DNA of 64,000 nucleotides from Streptomyces antibioticus (GCF_001514065.1 NZ_KQ948428.1:313525-377524), one strand, 5' to 3'; counted from the stretch's first letter, positions 38,046-47,276 are shown. Notes: generated by a model from the sequence alone, not told the origin. A program made the numbers and translations.

Positions 38046-39587
38046 GTGAGACCGGAGGCTCTTGGGCCGTTCAACCGCCGGGTTCGCCTGGTCGTCGAGG
38101 TCCGCGACGACCAGGACGAACGGGAGTTGGCGGGCAGCCTGTTCGAGGCCCAGGGCTGGGGAGTGCGGCCGGTCCGGGACAGTGACGCGGTGACCCCCGA
38201 CGACGGGTACGCGGCGTTCATCGTCGAGATACCCGTGCACGGCTCACGCTGGACGGCCCGAGGGGCGGCCGTCGAGCGGCTGACCTCGCTCGCGGACCGG
38301 CGGAAGGTCGACGTGTGGGTGCGGGAGACCAAGCTGGTCCCGCTCAAGTCGCCGACCCCGCACACCACTTATCACGTGCATCACAAGGTCCCCGAGGGTG
38401 CGGGCCCGGTCCTGCGGCGGCTCGCCGAGCAGTGGATCGCCGTGGGCGGGTGGGACGTACGGCACACCCTGCATCTGCGCGGGGCGCCCGACGACGATCA
38501 ACGCGAGCGGGCGCTGGCCGAGTTGGAGGCGCGCAACATCGGCGGTCGGCCGTTCGACCGGGAGGTGCATGACGTCCGGGTGGCAATGGGCCCGGCGAGC
38601 AACGGGACTCCGGTCGATCCGCGACGGCGGGCGCTCACGGCCACGGCGGTGATCGCGGTCGCCCTGGTGTGCCTGGCGTGCGGCATCGTCCTCGGCGCCT
38701 TCGCGACGCCGTGGCGATGGGCGGCCCTGCTGCCTCCCGCCGGGCTCGCCTGGCCGGTGGGCGCCTGGCTGACCTCCAACGCGCCCCGGCCGTGGCCGGT
38801 CAGACTGGGGTGCGGCGCGGTGTTCATGGCGGCCCTGACCTGCGGGGGCCGGCTCTGGGCGAGCTCCCAGGAGGCGAGCCTGTCCGAGCAGTTCCTCTGG
38901 CTCCTCGTCACCCTGGGCATCGGCTGCGTCGCCTTCGGCCTCTGGTACGCGCTCAGCGCGTCGTGGTTCAGCCGCAACGTGCAGTGGTTCCTGCCGGTCC
39001 TCGCCGCGCCGCTGCCGTTCGTCGTCCCGTGGGTCGGGGCGTTCCTGCACGCGGTGTATCTGGAGGACATGTTCGGCATCCCGGCGGACGCGGTGCATGT
39101 CGGCTTCTTCTGGCAGTACGCCGTGGCGCTCAAGCCGCTGGCCGTGGCGGTGGCGTGTGTCCTCACGGTCGTCGCGGTGGGCGGCTGGGCCCGGCACTTC
39201 AACGTGGCGCCGTCCGTCAGCGGCTTCTTCCGGCTGATGCTGGTACTGGCCGGACTGGTCGCGGTACTGACGACAGTCACCCTCTCCCTGCACACGACGG
39301 AGACGGCCGCCCGCCGAGCGATGAACGCGGCAGCCGAGGGCCGCCGTCCCCCCGCCTACTACGGCCTCCAGCCCGACCTGGTCTGCATACACCCCCTCAC
39401 CAAACAGATCCCGGTCATCAACGGCCCCGCCCCCACGACCCACCCCGTCCTGTCCTTCCAGCCGAGCGGCGACACTCTCTGGCTCTGGGACCCGTCCCCG
39501 ACCCACGGCAACGACACCACCCGCCACGCCCTGCGCCTGCGAGCGGAGGACGTGACTTTGACGGCAGCGCACGGCAAGCACTGCTGA
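38046..39587 (+). CDS. Multi-pass membrane protein of unknown function
   Basis: 513 residues from the GTG at 38046 with GGAGGGGG four bases upstream. Residues 1 to about 190 are soluble with two similar halves (RLVVEVRDDQDERELAGSLFEAQGWGV, later YHVHHKVPEGAGPVLRRLAEQWIAVGGW), both of a beta-alpha type. About seven membrane segments follow between 198 and 415. The tail of about 90 residues contains RPPAYYGLQPDLVCIHP and seems extracellular. I do not recognise the family, though similar proteins occur in streptomycetes. The stop codon sits in the first of three 30-bp repeats. Confidence 0.8.
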   Translation: MRPEALGPFNRRVRLVVEVRDDQDERELAGSLFEAQGWGVRPVRDSDAVTPDDGYAAFIVEIPVHGSRWTARGAAVERLTSLADRRKVDVWVRETKLVPLKSPTPHTTYHVHHKVPEGAGPVLRRLAEQWIAVGGWDVRHTLHLRGAPDDDQRERALAELEARNIGGRPFDREVHDVRVAMGPASNGTPVDPRRRALTATAVIAVALVCLACGIVLGAFATPWRWAALLPPAGLAWPVGAWLTSNAPRPWPVRLGCGAVFMAALTCGGRLWASSQEASLSEQFLWLLVTLGIGCVAFGLWYALSASWFSRNVQWFLPVLAAPLPFVVPWVGAFLHAVYLEDMFGIPADAVHVGFFWQYAVALKPLAVAVACVLTVVAVGGWARHFNVAPSVSGFFRLMLVLAGLVAVLTTVTLSLHTTETAARRAMNAAAEGRRPPAYYGLQPDLVCIHPLTKQIPVINGPAPTTHPVLSFQPSGDTLWLWDPSPTHGNDTTRHALRLRAEDVTLTAAHGKHC

Positions 39588-39673
39588 GAAGGGGCTCCGC
39601 GACCGGCCGGCGTCTGAGAAGGAGCTCCGCGACCGGCCGGCGTCTGAGAAGGTGCTCCGCGACCGGCCGGCGT
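39584..39673. repeat. Three contiguous 30-bp direct repeats
   Basis: The unit CTGAGAAGG-n-GCTCCGCGAC-CGGCCGGCGT occurs three times head to tail at 39584, 39614 and 39644, differing only at one base (g, a, t). The first copy contains the TGA stop of the membrane-protein gene. Each unit contains the palindrome CCGGCCGG. The array sits between convergent genes and may act in termination or simply mark recent slippage duplication. Confidence 0.92.
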
Positions 39674-39681
39674 CCTCACGC

Positions 39682-40185
39682 TCAAGTCCCTGTCGCAGAC
39701 GGCCCGTTCACCGAGCGCCGACGCCAAGGGGAGCGGCGGAGCAAGGCACGCAGAGGCCGGGTCGACGGCGGGTCGTAGGCGGCGTCGTGCCACAGACGAC
39801 GCAGGTGGACGAACCCGTAGTCGCGCCCGGCGTCCGAGTCCAGGAGCGTCTCGGCCCAGACGCGGTCGAACGGCGGACGGTGCATCTGCGCATGAATGGC
39901 CCCGCCCCACTCCCCCCAGGTCTCGTCGGAGACCCACCCCTGGGCCCGGAGGTCGGCCTCGTCCTCACTGTGCCGGAAGTAGAGCCGTATCGCGGTCGTG
40001 TCATCGGCGTCACCGGCGTCGACCCCGCGCAGCGCGTGCAGCGACATCCGGTCCAGCAGCGACCAGTAGCGGGCGACATAGACGTCCTCGAACTGCCGGA
40101 CACGCTGCGTGCGCACCTGCCAGATCGCGGTCCCCGACGCCGCGAACGCAGCCAGCACAGTGATCACAAGGGAGAGCCATTCCAT
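39682..40185 (-). CDS. Small protein with one N-terminal membrane anchor
   Basis: 167 residues from the ATG ending at 40185 (MEWLSLVITVLAAFAASGTAIW), giving a single membrane helix at about 4-22. A further ATG-equivalent upstream gives no better ribosome site. The rest is cytosolic and charged (RQFEDVYVARYWSLLDRMSLHAL, RAQGWVSDETWGEWGGAI). This matches a streptomycete family of unknown function, as far as I can tell. It is convergent with the membrane protein at 38046. Confidence 0.7.
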   Translation of the reverse strand: MEWLSLVITVLAAFAASGTAIWQVRTQRVRQFEDVYVARYWSLLDRMSLHALRGVDAGDADDTTAIRLYFRHSEDEADLRAQGWVSDETWGEWGGAIHAQMHRPPFDRVWAETLLDSDAGRDYGFVHLRRLWHDAAYDPPSTRPLRALLRRSPWRRRSVNGPSATGT

Positions 40186-40256
40186 GGCCAGGCATTGTGA
40201 CGGACCCGCGAGGGGAGCCGTCCACCACCCCCTCACCCTTCCTGCACTAGCATGCC

Positions 40257-40273
40257 ACCTAGACCCCCTAGGT
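40257..40273. promoter_or_regulatory. Inverted repeat upstream of TetR gene
   Basis: ACCTAG-ACCCC-CTAGGT is a perfect 6-5-6 repeat 38 bp before the TetR start and 72 bp before the divergent small-membrane-protein start. It is the likely autoregulatory operator. Confidence 0.55.
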
Positions 40274-40310
40274 TCCCCAGAGTGCCGCCCAGAGAGCCGG
40301 AGACATCCCC

Positions 40311-40895
40311 ATGGCCCGCGCAGGAATCACCGCCGATCGGCTCGCCGAGGCGGCTGCCGATCTCGCTGACGAGGTCGGGTTCGAGAAGGTCACCATGTCC
40401 GCGCTCGCCCGGCACTTCGGGGTCAAGGACGCGAGTCTGTACTCGCACATCAAGAACCTCCAGGAGCTGCGCACCCGCGTCGCCCTGCTCGCCGGGGCGG
40501 AGATGATCGACCGGATCGCCGTGGCCGTGGCGGGCCGGGCCGGCAAGGACGCGCTGGCCGCGTTCGCCGGGGCGTACCGGGAGTACGCCCTGGAGCGGCC
40601 CGGGCGCTACGGGGCCACCCAGATCCGTGTCGACCAGGCCCTCGTCGCCGACTCCCCCGGCTTCCGGCGCACCGCCGAGATCACCTACGGCATGCTCCGC
40701 GCCTACGGTCTGGAGGAACCCGACCTCACCGACGCCGTACGCCTGCTGCGCAGCACCTTCCACGGCTACTGCGCCCTGGAGTCCACCGGCGGCTTCGGCG
40801 CCGCCCGCGACGTACAGCAGTCCTGGACCCGCGCGATCGACGCCCTGCACGTCCTGCTGGAGAACTGGCCCCGCGAGGAGTCCACGGACGGGTGA
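40311..40895 (+). CDS. TetR/AcrR-family transcriptional regulator
   Basis: 194 residues. The N-terminal HTH is clear: ITADRLAEAAADLADEVGFEKVTMSALARHFGVKDASLYSHIKN, split over about residues 6-49. The C-terminal ligand domain has the WHG-type pattern (LLRSTFHGYCALESTGGFG) of TetR_C_33 proteins. The ligand is unknown. Its most likely targets are itself and the divergent small membrane protein, through the palindrome at 40257. It is tail-to-tail with the PEP-mutase-like gene. Confidence 0.92.
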   Translation: MARAGITADRLAEAAADLADEVGFEKVTMSALARHFGVKDASLYSHIKNLQELRTRVALLAGAEMIDRIAVAVAGRAGKDALAAFAGAYREYALERPGRYGATQIRVDQALVADSPGFRRTAEITYGMLRAYGLEEPDLTDAVRLLRSTFHGYCALESTGGFGAARDVQQSWTRAIDALHVLLENWPREESTDG

Positions 40896-40911
40896 GCGGC
40901 GCAGAAGGCGC

Positions 40912-41679
40912 TCATCGACGCGTTCCGGCGCAACCGAGGGCCACGACCTCGTCGTACGAGAGTGTCGCGCCCTGCGGTGAGCGGCCCTCCGCGACGGCCG
41001 TGACCGTCTCCAGCATCGCGCCCAGCGCCCGCCGGTACGGCAGCGAGCCGAGGCTGACCCGGCGGACGCCGAGGGCGGCCAGTTGGGGGACCGTGAGGCC
41101 GGTGGGCGAGTAGAGGATGTTGAGCGGGACGTCGAGGCGTTCGGCCAGGGCGCCGATCGCCGCCGGGTCGGCCAGCCCGGGGACGAACACGCCGTCCGCA
41201 CCCGCCTGTTGGTAGGCGTCGAGGCGGCGCAGGGTGTCCTCGCCGTCGCCTTCGCCCAGCCAGTACGTGTCCGTGCGGGCGTTCACGAAGAGGTCCGGTA
41301 CCGCCGACTTGACCGCGGCGATCTTCGCGGCGTGCACGTCGGCCGGTCCGAGGCCATCCTCCAGGTTGATGCCAACCGCACCGACCGCCGCCAACTCCCG
41401 CGCGAACTGCGCCACTTCGTCGGGGTCGTCGCTGAAGCCGCCCTCGGCGTCCACCGAGAGCAGGAAGGGCTGCGTGCCCAGCGTCAACGCCAGCCGCAAG
41501 GTCTCGTCCCAGGTCGCCGAGGCCCCGTCAGGCAGCCCGGCCGCCGCGGCGACGCCGAGACTCGTGGTACCGACGGCCGGGAAGCCCTGGCCGGCCAGCA
41601 CCGCGGCCGAGGCGTGGTCCCAGGCGTTGGGCAGCAGCAGGGGAGCGCCGGTGTGGTGGAGTGCGGCGAAGGGCGTCAT
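40912..41679 (-). CDS. Isocitrate lyase/PEP mutase-superfamily protein
   Basis: 255 residues forming a TIM barrel. It begins FAALHHTGAPLLLPNAWDHASAAVL. Family markers are VSVDAEGGFSDDP (metal-binding Asp), GINLEDGL (Glu-Asp) and VNARTDTYW. The catalytic loop Cys (KKCGH) of isocitrate lyase is not visible, so it belongs to the broader carboxyvinyl-carboxyphosphonate/oxaloacetate hydrolase-like group. Substrate: possibly a 2-hydroxy or 2-oxo dicarboxylate. The 101-bp spacer up to 41780 contains no gene I can support. Confidence 0.87.
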   Translation of the reverse strand: MTPFAALHHTGAPLLLPNAWDHASAAVLAGQGFPAVGTTSLGVAAAAGLPDGASATWDETLRLALTLGTQPFLLSVDAEGGFSDDPDEVAQFARELAAVGAVGINLEDGLGPADVHAAKIAAVKSAVPDLFVNARTDTYWLGEGDGEDTLRRLDAYQQAGADGVFVPGLADPAAIGALAERLDVPLNILYSPTGLTVPQLAALGVRRVSLGSLPYRRALGAMLETVTAVAEGRSPQGATLSYDEVVALGCAGTRR

Positions 41680-41780
41680 GACTGCTCGCCCACCGTGTGG
41701 GCGGAACGCGTGCGGATGCCGGTCATGGACGTCACGCTAGTGCCGTATCCGTTCGGTCCCCGCCGAAGTGTCCTCGCCCG

Positions 41781-42149
41781 CTACTCCCCGCGTTCCGCCT
41801 GGCTCCGCTCCACACAGAACTCGTTGCCCTCGGGGTCGGCCATCACCACCCACCCCGTCCCGTCCGGCTTGCGCTGGTCGTCGACGACGGCCGCGCCGAG
41901 GGCAAGAAGACGCTCGACCTCCTCGTCGCGGGTGCGGTCCTGGGGCTGGAGGTCGAAGTGGACGCGGTTCTTGACCGTCTTGGTCTCGGGGACGGTCACG
42001 AAGAGGACGCCCGCGGCCTCGATCAGGGCCTCGGGGTCACCGGGCTGGTCCTCCTCGTGGAGGGGCTGGTCGAGCGCTTTGGACCAGAACGTCGCGAGGG
42101 CATAGGCATCGGCGCAGTCGATCGTCACATGGCGAATCAGAGAAGTCAT
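41781..42149 (-). CDS. VOC-fold (glyoxalase-like) protein
   Basis: 122 residues from the ATG ending at 42149 (MTSLIRHVTIDCADAYALATFWSKAL). It carries the paired beta-alpha-beta-beta-beta modules of the vicinal oxygen chelate family, ending VVMADPEGNEFCVE, where the Glu and His positions bind metal in active members. Small streptomycete VOC proteins of this type are mostly uncharacterised. The frame is open upstream, but the composition there (Arg/Pro-rich) is that of a non-coding frame. Confidence 0.85.
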   Translation of the reverse strand: MTSLIRHVTIDCADAYALATFWSKALDQPLHEEDQPGDPEALIEAAGVLFVTVPETKTVKNRVHFDLQPQDRTRDEEVERLLALGAAVVDDQRKPDGTGWVVMADPEGNEFCVERSQAERGE

Positions 42150-42190
42150 GCGAGCGATCTTGGTGCACCGCCGTGAAACCGGGCAACCAA

Positions 42191-44176
42191 TTAGCCAACC
42201 CGCGGGTGGCCGGACCGGCCCCGGACGGCATTCATCTCCTCGACCATCCGTCGCATGACCTCGACCGGCAGCCCCGGGTTCCGCGCCGCCGTCTCCGCCC
42301 CACCCCCGCGCAGCAGCCCGACCAGCAACCGGGCCGGCAGCCGCGGGTGCAGCGCCGCGGCCTGCCGTACGTGCTCGTGCGGGTCCTCCAACAGTCGCGC
42401 CGCGGCGGCCGCCGACAGCCGTGGGTCGGTCGCGGCGCGGTACCGCACCTCCTCGCTGACGTCCCGGCTGAGCCGCTCGACCAGCTCGGGCGTCGACTCG
42501 GCGTCGTCCAGGGCGAGTTGACGCATCCGCGGGTTCGGGTCGTCGGCGTACCGGACGAGGTCGCGGCGGGGGAAGTTCGGGTGGCCGCGCGGCCGGTCGG
42601 GGCTGCTGAGGCTGCCGTCCCACCACTGCCACACCCGCAGCAGCATGTCTGCGGGCGCGTCGTCGCAGGACTCGGCGAGGAAGAGCTGGACGATCCGGTC
42701 CTCGTCGCGGGCGAGGCGTTCGACGACGTCCGGGGGCAGACGCCGGGCCCTGGCCACGCCTCTGCGCACCAGGAAGTGGGCGGAGGCGGCCAGGCGGCGC
42801 ATGGCCTCCTCGTCCTCGTGCAGATCCTTGACCCAGTCCAGCTCGAAGTAACGGACTCCCGGGTCCAGTTCGACCGGGATGGCGGCCCGCTGCTCCTCCG
42901 TGAGGTCGGGCCGGGTGGACACCTGGAAGCGGACCCCGTCGTCCGGGTCCTCGGCCAGGAGGGCGACCAGGTCCGGGTCCAGACGGAGGTTGGCGGCGAG
43001 GTACCAGCGCTGCGAACGGTCCCCGTGGCGGGCCAGGTGCTCGGCGAGGTCACGTTCCAGGAGGCAGCTCTCCAGAGCTCCGGCCTCCACTTCTTCGGCG
43101 TCGAACACCGACCGGGGCATCGGGTGGTCCCGGTGGTGCAGCACCCGCACCCTGGCCCGCACGACGGCGTGCGGATCGGCGAGCAGCGCCTCGCGGCCCG
43201 CCGCGTCGAGATGGGGCCAGGCGGTCCGGCAGGCCACGGCACGCACACCGTCGGCCGGGTCGGCGGCCAGCACGACCGCCACGGAGGCGGGCAGCCCTTG
43301 GAGGCGCGCGGCCTCGGACCGCACCCGCGCGGACGGGTCCGCGGCGAGGACACGGCAGGCGTCCTCGGCGACCCGGACCTGGAACTCCCCCGCCGTCATG
43401 GCGAGAAGCCACCGCTGCCGCTCGTCCCGCTCGGCGAGGATCACCCGGCCCCACTGCTCGGGAGTGATGCCCGGCTGGGTGCTGGCGGTCCTGAACCGGA
43501 CCTCCCAGTCGGGGTCGGCGAGCAGCCCGTCCACGACCTCGGCCGGCAGAGCGCCGTACAGGCTGTAGGAGGACAGCACCGGCAGCAGCGGCCGCAGCTC
43601 CGTCGGCAGGGCCGGGTTCAGCGAGAGCCCGCTCGCCCAGGAATCCAGCACGGACTGTGGGCACTTGGGCCCCCGGAACAGCGACTCCCAGGCAGCCGCC
43701 CGCTCCTCCGGGCTCTCCCGCCCCGCGACCCGGGCGGCCTCCTCGCGCCGCGCCCGAACACCGTCGACGGCGACGAGCCGCACCGCGTTCTCCCGCCTGC
43801 CGACCCCCACCAGAGCGTCCCCGTCCAGCGCCATGGTGACGAACCCGGGCCGCTCACCGAGCACACCGGCGAGATCCCACTCACCGCGCAGCCGCACCCT
43901 CACCCACCCGCCGGTCCGACTGCCGGGAAAGTCGACGAGGAACACCCCATCCGCACCGAGGACACCGGCCTCGGTCGCCAACCGATGCCACTCGGCGTTG
44001 AGTTCACCGACGAGGTCGGACCGCTCCAAGGACACCGACACGGTCGCCTCAGCGTCCCCCGCGACCACATACCGCCAGGCAAAGCGAGACGGCAACACCT
44101 CCTCGACCCGCCGCTCCCCCACGACATCGAGCCCGGCCCGCCCCAACAGCTCTACGAGTTCGTCTCCCCCACCCAT
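42191..44176 (-). CDS. Large leucine-rich-variant/HEAT-like repeat protein
   Basis: 661 residues from the ATG ending at 44176 (GGATGGGG upstream; another ATG three codons earlier). The first about 150 residues are a globular domain of unknown type. From about 195 to the end come helical repeats of about 24 residues: LLADPDWEVRFRTAS, VLAADPSARVRSEAARL, RLSRDVSEEVRYRAATDP, RLLEDPHEHVRQAAALHP. This DPxxxVR signature marks LRV/HEAT-type alpha solenoids, usually scaffolds for protein binding. There is no signal peptide. It lies 24 bp downstream of the DUF2264 gene in the same direction, so it could be co-transcribed, though a role in polysaccharide use is not evident. Confidence 0.8.
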   Translation of the reverse strand: MGGGDELVELLGRAGLDVVGERRVEEVLPSRFAWRYVVAGDAEATVSVSLERSDLVGELNAEWHRLATEAGVLGADGVFLVDFPGSRTGGWVRVRLRGEWDLAGVLGERPGFVTMALDGDALVGVGRRENAVRLVAVDGVRARREEAARVAGRESPEERAAAWESLFRGPKCPQSVLDSWASGLSLNPALPTELRPLLPVLSSYSLYGALPAEVVDGLLADPDWEVRFRTASTQPGITPEQWGRVILAERDERQRWLLAMTAGEFQVRVAEDACRVLAADPSARVRSEAARLQGLPASVAVVLAADPADGVRAVACRTAWPHLDAAGREALLADPHAVVRARVRVLHHRDHPMPRSVFDAEEVEAGALESCLLERDLAEHLARHGDRSQRWYLAANLRLDPDLVALLAEDPDDGVRFQVSTRPDLTEEQRAAIPVELDPGVRYFELDWVKDLHEDEEAMRRLAASAHFLVRRGVARARRLPPDVVERLARDEDRIVQLFLAESCDDAPADMLLRVWQWWDGSLSSPDRPRGHPNFPRRDLVRYADDPNPRMRQLALDDAESTPELVERLSRDVSEEVRYRAATDPRLSAAAAARLLEDPHEHVRQAAALHPRLPARLLVGLLRGGGAETAARNPGLPVEVMRRMVEEMNAVRGRSGHPRVG

Positions 44177-44200
44177 GATCCCCATCCTGCCCGAGCCGGC

Positions 44201-45895
44201 TCACCGCACGGCGGTGACGTCCACGCCGGCACTGCCCACCCGCGCCTCGACCGCCCGCTCGTCACCCCAACTCACATGCAGCGAACCTGAGTTGTAGAGC
44301 CGCACGCTCACCGCTTCCTCCAGCGGCAAGGGCTCCGCCTCACCACTGAGCCGCACCACGGCAACGAACAGACTGTCCCCGTCCCCGGTCACGCCGGACA
44401 GCTCCGGCCCCAACCCGACGACCGGCAGGATCTCCGCCCGCACCCCCTCCCCACCGGCGGCCCACCCCGTGACCCGCACCGGCGTCCCCGGCTCCGCCCC
44501 CGCCACCAGATGCGCCCGCACCTCCACGGCTCCGTGCGCCAGCACCAGGCTGGTCACCCGCGCTCCCCCACCGGCCGCGTGCCGCGAGGCCGCCCAGCCG
44601 TCACCGACGCCCAGCGGCTGGATGTCCGTACGGCTCGGATCGTCCCCGACGATCACGCTGTTGTCGTACGACGGTGAAGGCGTCGTCACCGTCGAATAGG
44701 CGAGGCGCGTGTAGTACGGGTCGTAGCGGACGTCCTCGCTGCCGTGGTTGTGGAGACGGACCAGACCATCTGAACGCGTCGACTGGATCAGCCAGTTGGG
44801 GGCGTCGATCGACCGCACGACGTCCGCGCGCTCCGCCGGTCCGGGTTCCTCCGTGGCCGTCCACACCTCGTGCTCGGGCGGCAGGAGCAGCCCGAGGAAG
44901 GCCTTGCTGGCCCAGTACGGGGAGGCGGGACCGGAGTATCCCTGAAGGACGGCCTCGTCAGGGCCGTGCCAGCCCAGCGTCAACAGCCCGTCCGCGTTCA
45001 CCGCACCCCGGTCCAGGAAGTACTTCAGCGCCCCGGACGCCAGCCGTCGCGTCTCCCCCGGCGTCAACGGCGTACGACCGGTCAGGGCGCCGAGCCACAG
45101 CGGGGCGGTGGTCGCGAAGCGGTAGGTGAGGGAACGCCCCTGGTGCATGGGAGCGCCGTCACCGCCGAACAGATGCGCGTAGTCGGCGAGATGGGCTTCG
45201 AGACGGTCGCCGTACAGGCTCAGGAGCCGACTGTCGTCGGCCAGCCAGGCGTGCAGCACCGGATAGAGGTGCATCGCCCAGCCGTTGTAGTAGTCGTACT
45301 TGCGGCCGTCGCCATCGGTGTACCAGCCGCCGCCGACGTACCACCCCTCGATCCGCTCCAGACCACGGTCGATCGCCTTGCCGGCCGCCTCGGTCTCGTA
45401 CCCGATCTCCTTCAGGAACCCGCCGACGGTGACGGGGAACAACTCCCAGTTGCAGGGCCAGGCTTCAGCCCCGAGCGCATCACCGAGCCAGCCGGCGGCC
45501 CGCTGCCGCACACCGTCGTCCAGCCGGTCCCAGAGAAGGGGTCGCGTCAGCCGCAGCGCGAGAGCGATCGAGGCGGCCTCGACGAGCGGCTGACTGCGGT
45601 CCTCGATCCGCGGCCACACCCCGGAGACCCCGACGGCGAGCCCGTCCGCATACCGCTCCAACGCGGTCTCGTCCCGCCGAAAGGCCGCCAGCAGCAAAGT
45701 ACGGGCGTACCCCTCCAACCCATCGGAAAGCCGCCCGGACCAGCTCGTGTGCGTACCGGGGAACTGATAGAGCGCCCCGCCTTCGGTGGCGTAGGGCTCA
45801 GTAGCGGCGAGCAGAGAATCGGCGGCGGCTTCCCAATGGGCACGGGTGTAGCCGGTGTACGGGCTCAGCGTGAGGTCCTCGGAGGGGATGTTCAT
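44201..45895 (-). CDS. DUF2264 family protein, probable glycoside hydrolase
   Basis: 564 residues. DUF2264 is recognisable from the (alpha/alpha)-barrel start (SRPYTGYTR-like PYTGYTRAHWEAAADSLL), the conserved WSGRLSDGLEGYAR, EAWPCNWELFPVTVGGFLKEIG, the GWYVGGGWYTDGDGRKYDYYNGWAMHLYP region and APMHQGRSLTYRF. As I recall, members of this family were assigned to a beta-glucuronidase family (GH154) in arabinogalactan degradation; this should be checked. No signal peptide is present, so it would act on imported fragments. It is the left end of the pectin/arabinogalactan locus and is read leftwards. Its own promoter region (45896-46034) shows a dispersed repeat but no AAGCGCTT site. Confidence 0.85.
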   Translation of the reverse strand: MNIPSEDLTLSPYTGYTRAHWEAAADSLLAATEPYATEGGALYQFPGTHTSWSGRLSDGLEGYARTLLLAAFRRDETALERYADGLAVGVSGVWPRIEDRSQPLVEAASIALALRLTRPLLWDRLDDGVRQRAAGWLGDALGAEAWPCNWELFPVTVGGFLKEIGYETEAAGKAIDRGLERIEGWYVGGGWYTDGDGRKYDYYNGWAMHLYPVLHAWLADDSRLLSLYGDRLEAHLADYAHLFGGDGAPMHQGRSLTYRFATTAPLWLGALTGRTPLTPGETRRLASGALKYFLDRGAVNADGLLTLGWHGPDEAVLQGYSGPASPYWASKAFLGLLLPPEHEVWTATEEPGPAERADVVRSIDAPNWLIQSTRSDGLVRLHNHGSEDVRYDPYYTRLAYSTVTTPSPSYDNSVIVGDDPSRTDIQPLGVGDGWAASRHAAGGGARVTSLVLAHGAVEVRAHLVAGAEPGTPVRVTGWAAGGEGVRAEILPVVGLGPELSGVTGDGDSLFVAVVRLSGEAEPLPLEEAVSVRLYNSGSLHVSWGDERAVEARVGSAGVDVTAVR

Positions 45896-45934
45896 GGGCT
45901 CTCTTTCAAACTAGCCGAGGTGCAACGCCCTTCA

Positions 45935-45955
45935 GGGGCGCGGGGAACTGCGCGA
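45935..45955. repeat. Dispersed intergenic repeat element (copy 2)
   Basis: GGGGCGCGGGGAACTGCGCG followed by ACCGGCCCCCACC, the same core as at 13827. It occupies the gap between the DUF2264 start and the end of the acetylesterase frame. Confidence 0.55.
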
Positions 45956-46034
45956 CCGGCCCCCACCGACCCGCGGACAAAAGCCGACCGACAAGCCTGG
46001 GGCGCCCCGGTTCCGGTCGAGGCGCCCCAGGGGC

Positions 46035-47080
46035 TCACTCCGCCGCCCTCACCGACCCCGCAGGGACCAGGTGCTGAGCGACAAGTTCATCGCGGACGAT
46101 CCCGGCATACACCGTGGCCCCGTGCACGGACGTGTGCGTGTTGTCGCGCTTCTCGTTGTACAGGTACAGCGCCTTGGAACCCTCCGCCCCGAGGGACTCC
46201 ACGAGCGACTTCGTCTTCGCGGTCAGGTCGATCAGCGGGACGCCGTTGTCTGCCGCGACCGAGCGGATGACGGCGGGGTGGTCGACGCCGAGGCCGTTGA
46301 CCAGGAGTGCGGTGTTGTTGTTCAGCGTGCCGTCCGAGTTGAACCAGCGTCGCACGATCGGCGTCACGAGGACAGGCTCCCCGCCCTTTTCACGGATCCC
46401 GGCGACCAGAGTCTCCAGGTTCGCCCGGTAGGTCGCCTCGTCGGTCGTCTTGTCGTTGTGGGCGAGCTGGACGAGGACGAGATCGCCGGGTCGGATCAGC
46501 GGCTGGACGGTGCCCCAGAGTTGGGCGTTCGCGAGGTAGCTGACCGTGCTCTCGCCGGAGTCGGCGTAGTTGGCGACGGAGAGGCCCTTGCGCAGGTACT
46601 GGGGCAGTGCTGGCCCCAGCCGGAGTAGGGGTCGCCGGGCTGGTCGCAGACGGTGGAGTCGCCGACGAGGAGGATCTGGCGGGTATGACGGGCCGGGGTG
46701 ACCTTGATGTCGGCGAGGGCCGGGGCCGTGCCGCCGATGACGAGGTCGAGGCCGGGGCTGCCCTCGGCTCCGGTGGGCTCGCCCTCGGGGGTGCGGACGT
46801 TCACGGTGAAGCTGCGGGCGACCTGCTCACCGGCGGGCGCGGCCGTCGCCGGCAGCAGGGCGCGCCGGGTCTCGCCGCTGATCGCGGTGCTGGAGTCGGC
46901 GTCGCCGCCGAGGAGGACCTTCACGTCGTACGTGCCCGCCGGGACGTCGAAGTGACAGGCGCCGGCGGTGCAGTGGTCGATGCCGAGCGGGGCGTGCCCC
47001 TCCCCGGCATGGGCGGGTACGGCGATCAGCACGGCGCCCAGGGTGAGTACCGCCGGCACGGCGAGGTTGAAACGTCTCAT
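46035..47080 (-). pseudogene. Rhamnogalacturonan acetylesterase (CE12, SGNH hydrolase) with a 1-base frameshift
   Basis: The ATG ending at 47080 (GGAGGAG 6 bases upstream) starts a signal peptide (MRRFNLAVPAVLTLGAVLIAVPAHA). A CBM35-like beta domain follows (FDVPAGTYDVKVLLGG), then the SGNH block I with the catalytic Ser (LLVGDSTVCDQ). At YSGWGQH the frame breaks: the bases CACTGCCC would read on correctly as CACCTGCCC, so one C is missing (near 46607). After restoring it the minus strand continues LPQYLRKGLSVANYADSG, VLVQLAHNDKTTDE, VTPIVRRWFN and ends with the catalytic Asp-His pair in DNTHTSVHGA. The intact gene would give about 348 residues that de-acetylate rhamnogalacturonan I. It is either a true null mutation or a sequencing error. 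It is divergent from the PL4 lyase. Confidence 0.88.
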
Positions 47081-47134
47081 TCGCTGCTCCTCCGACACGT
47101 GGCAAGACCTGGCGGGCTGGACCGTACCCCTATC

Positions 47135-47209
47135 TGCAAGCGCTTTCTAGACCTCGGGTCGATTTCACAAGATTGCCAACCTCCCGCAAGCGAAAGCCCT
47201 TTCGCGAAA
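47135..47209. promoter_or_regulatory. LacI-type site and palindromes in CE12/PL4 divergent promoter
   Basis: TGCAAGCGCTTTCT at 47135-47148 is nearly identical to TGCGAGCGCTTTCT at 51606-51619. Further along are GCGAAAG-CC-CTTTCGC (47190-47205) and the overlapping perfect palindrome TTTCGCGAAA (47200-47209). They lie in the 196-bp gap between the acetylesterase and lyase starts, so one regulator could control both. Confidence 0.7.
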
Positions 47210-47276
47210 TCGATTCAACTGCCACTCTGCGAGACACCCGCACCTCCCCCACATGTCTCTCGAAGGAGGCACCCCC

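Noticed and set aside
39584-39673. CRISPR array
   Set aside because: The 30-bp units are contiguous without spacers and no cas gene is present.
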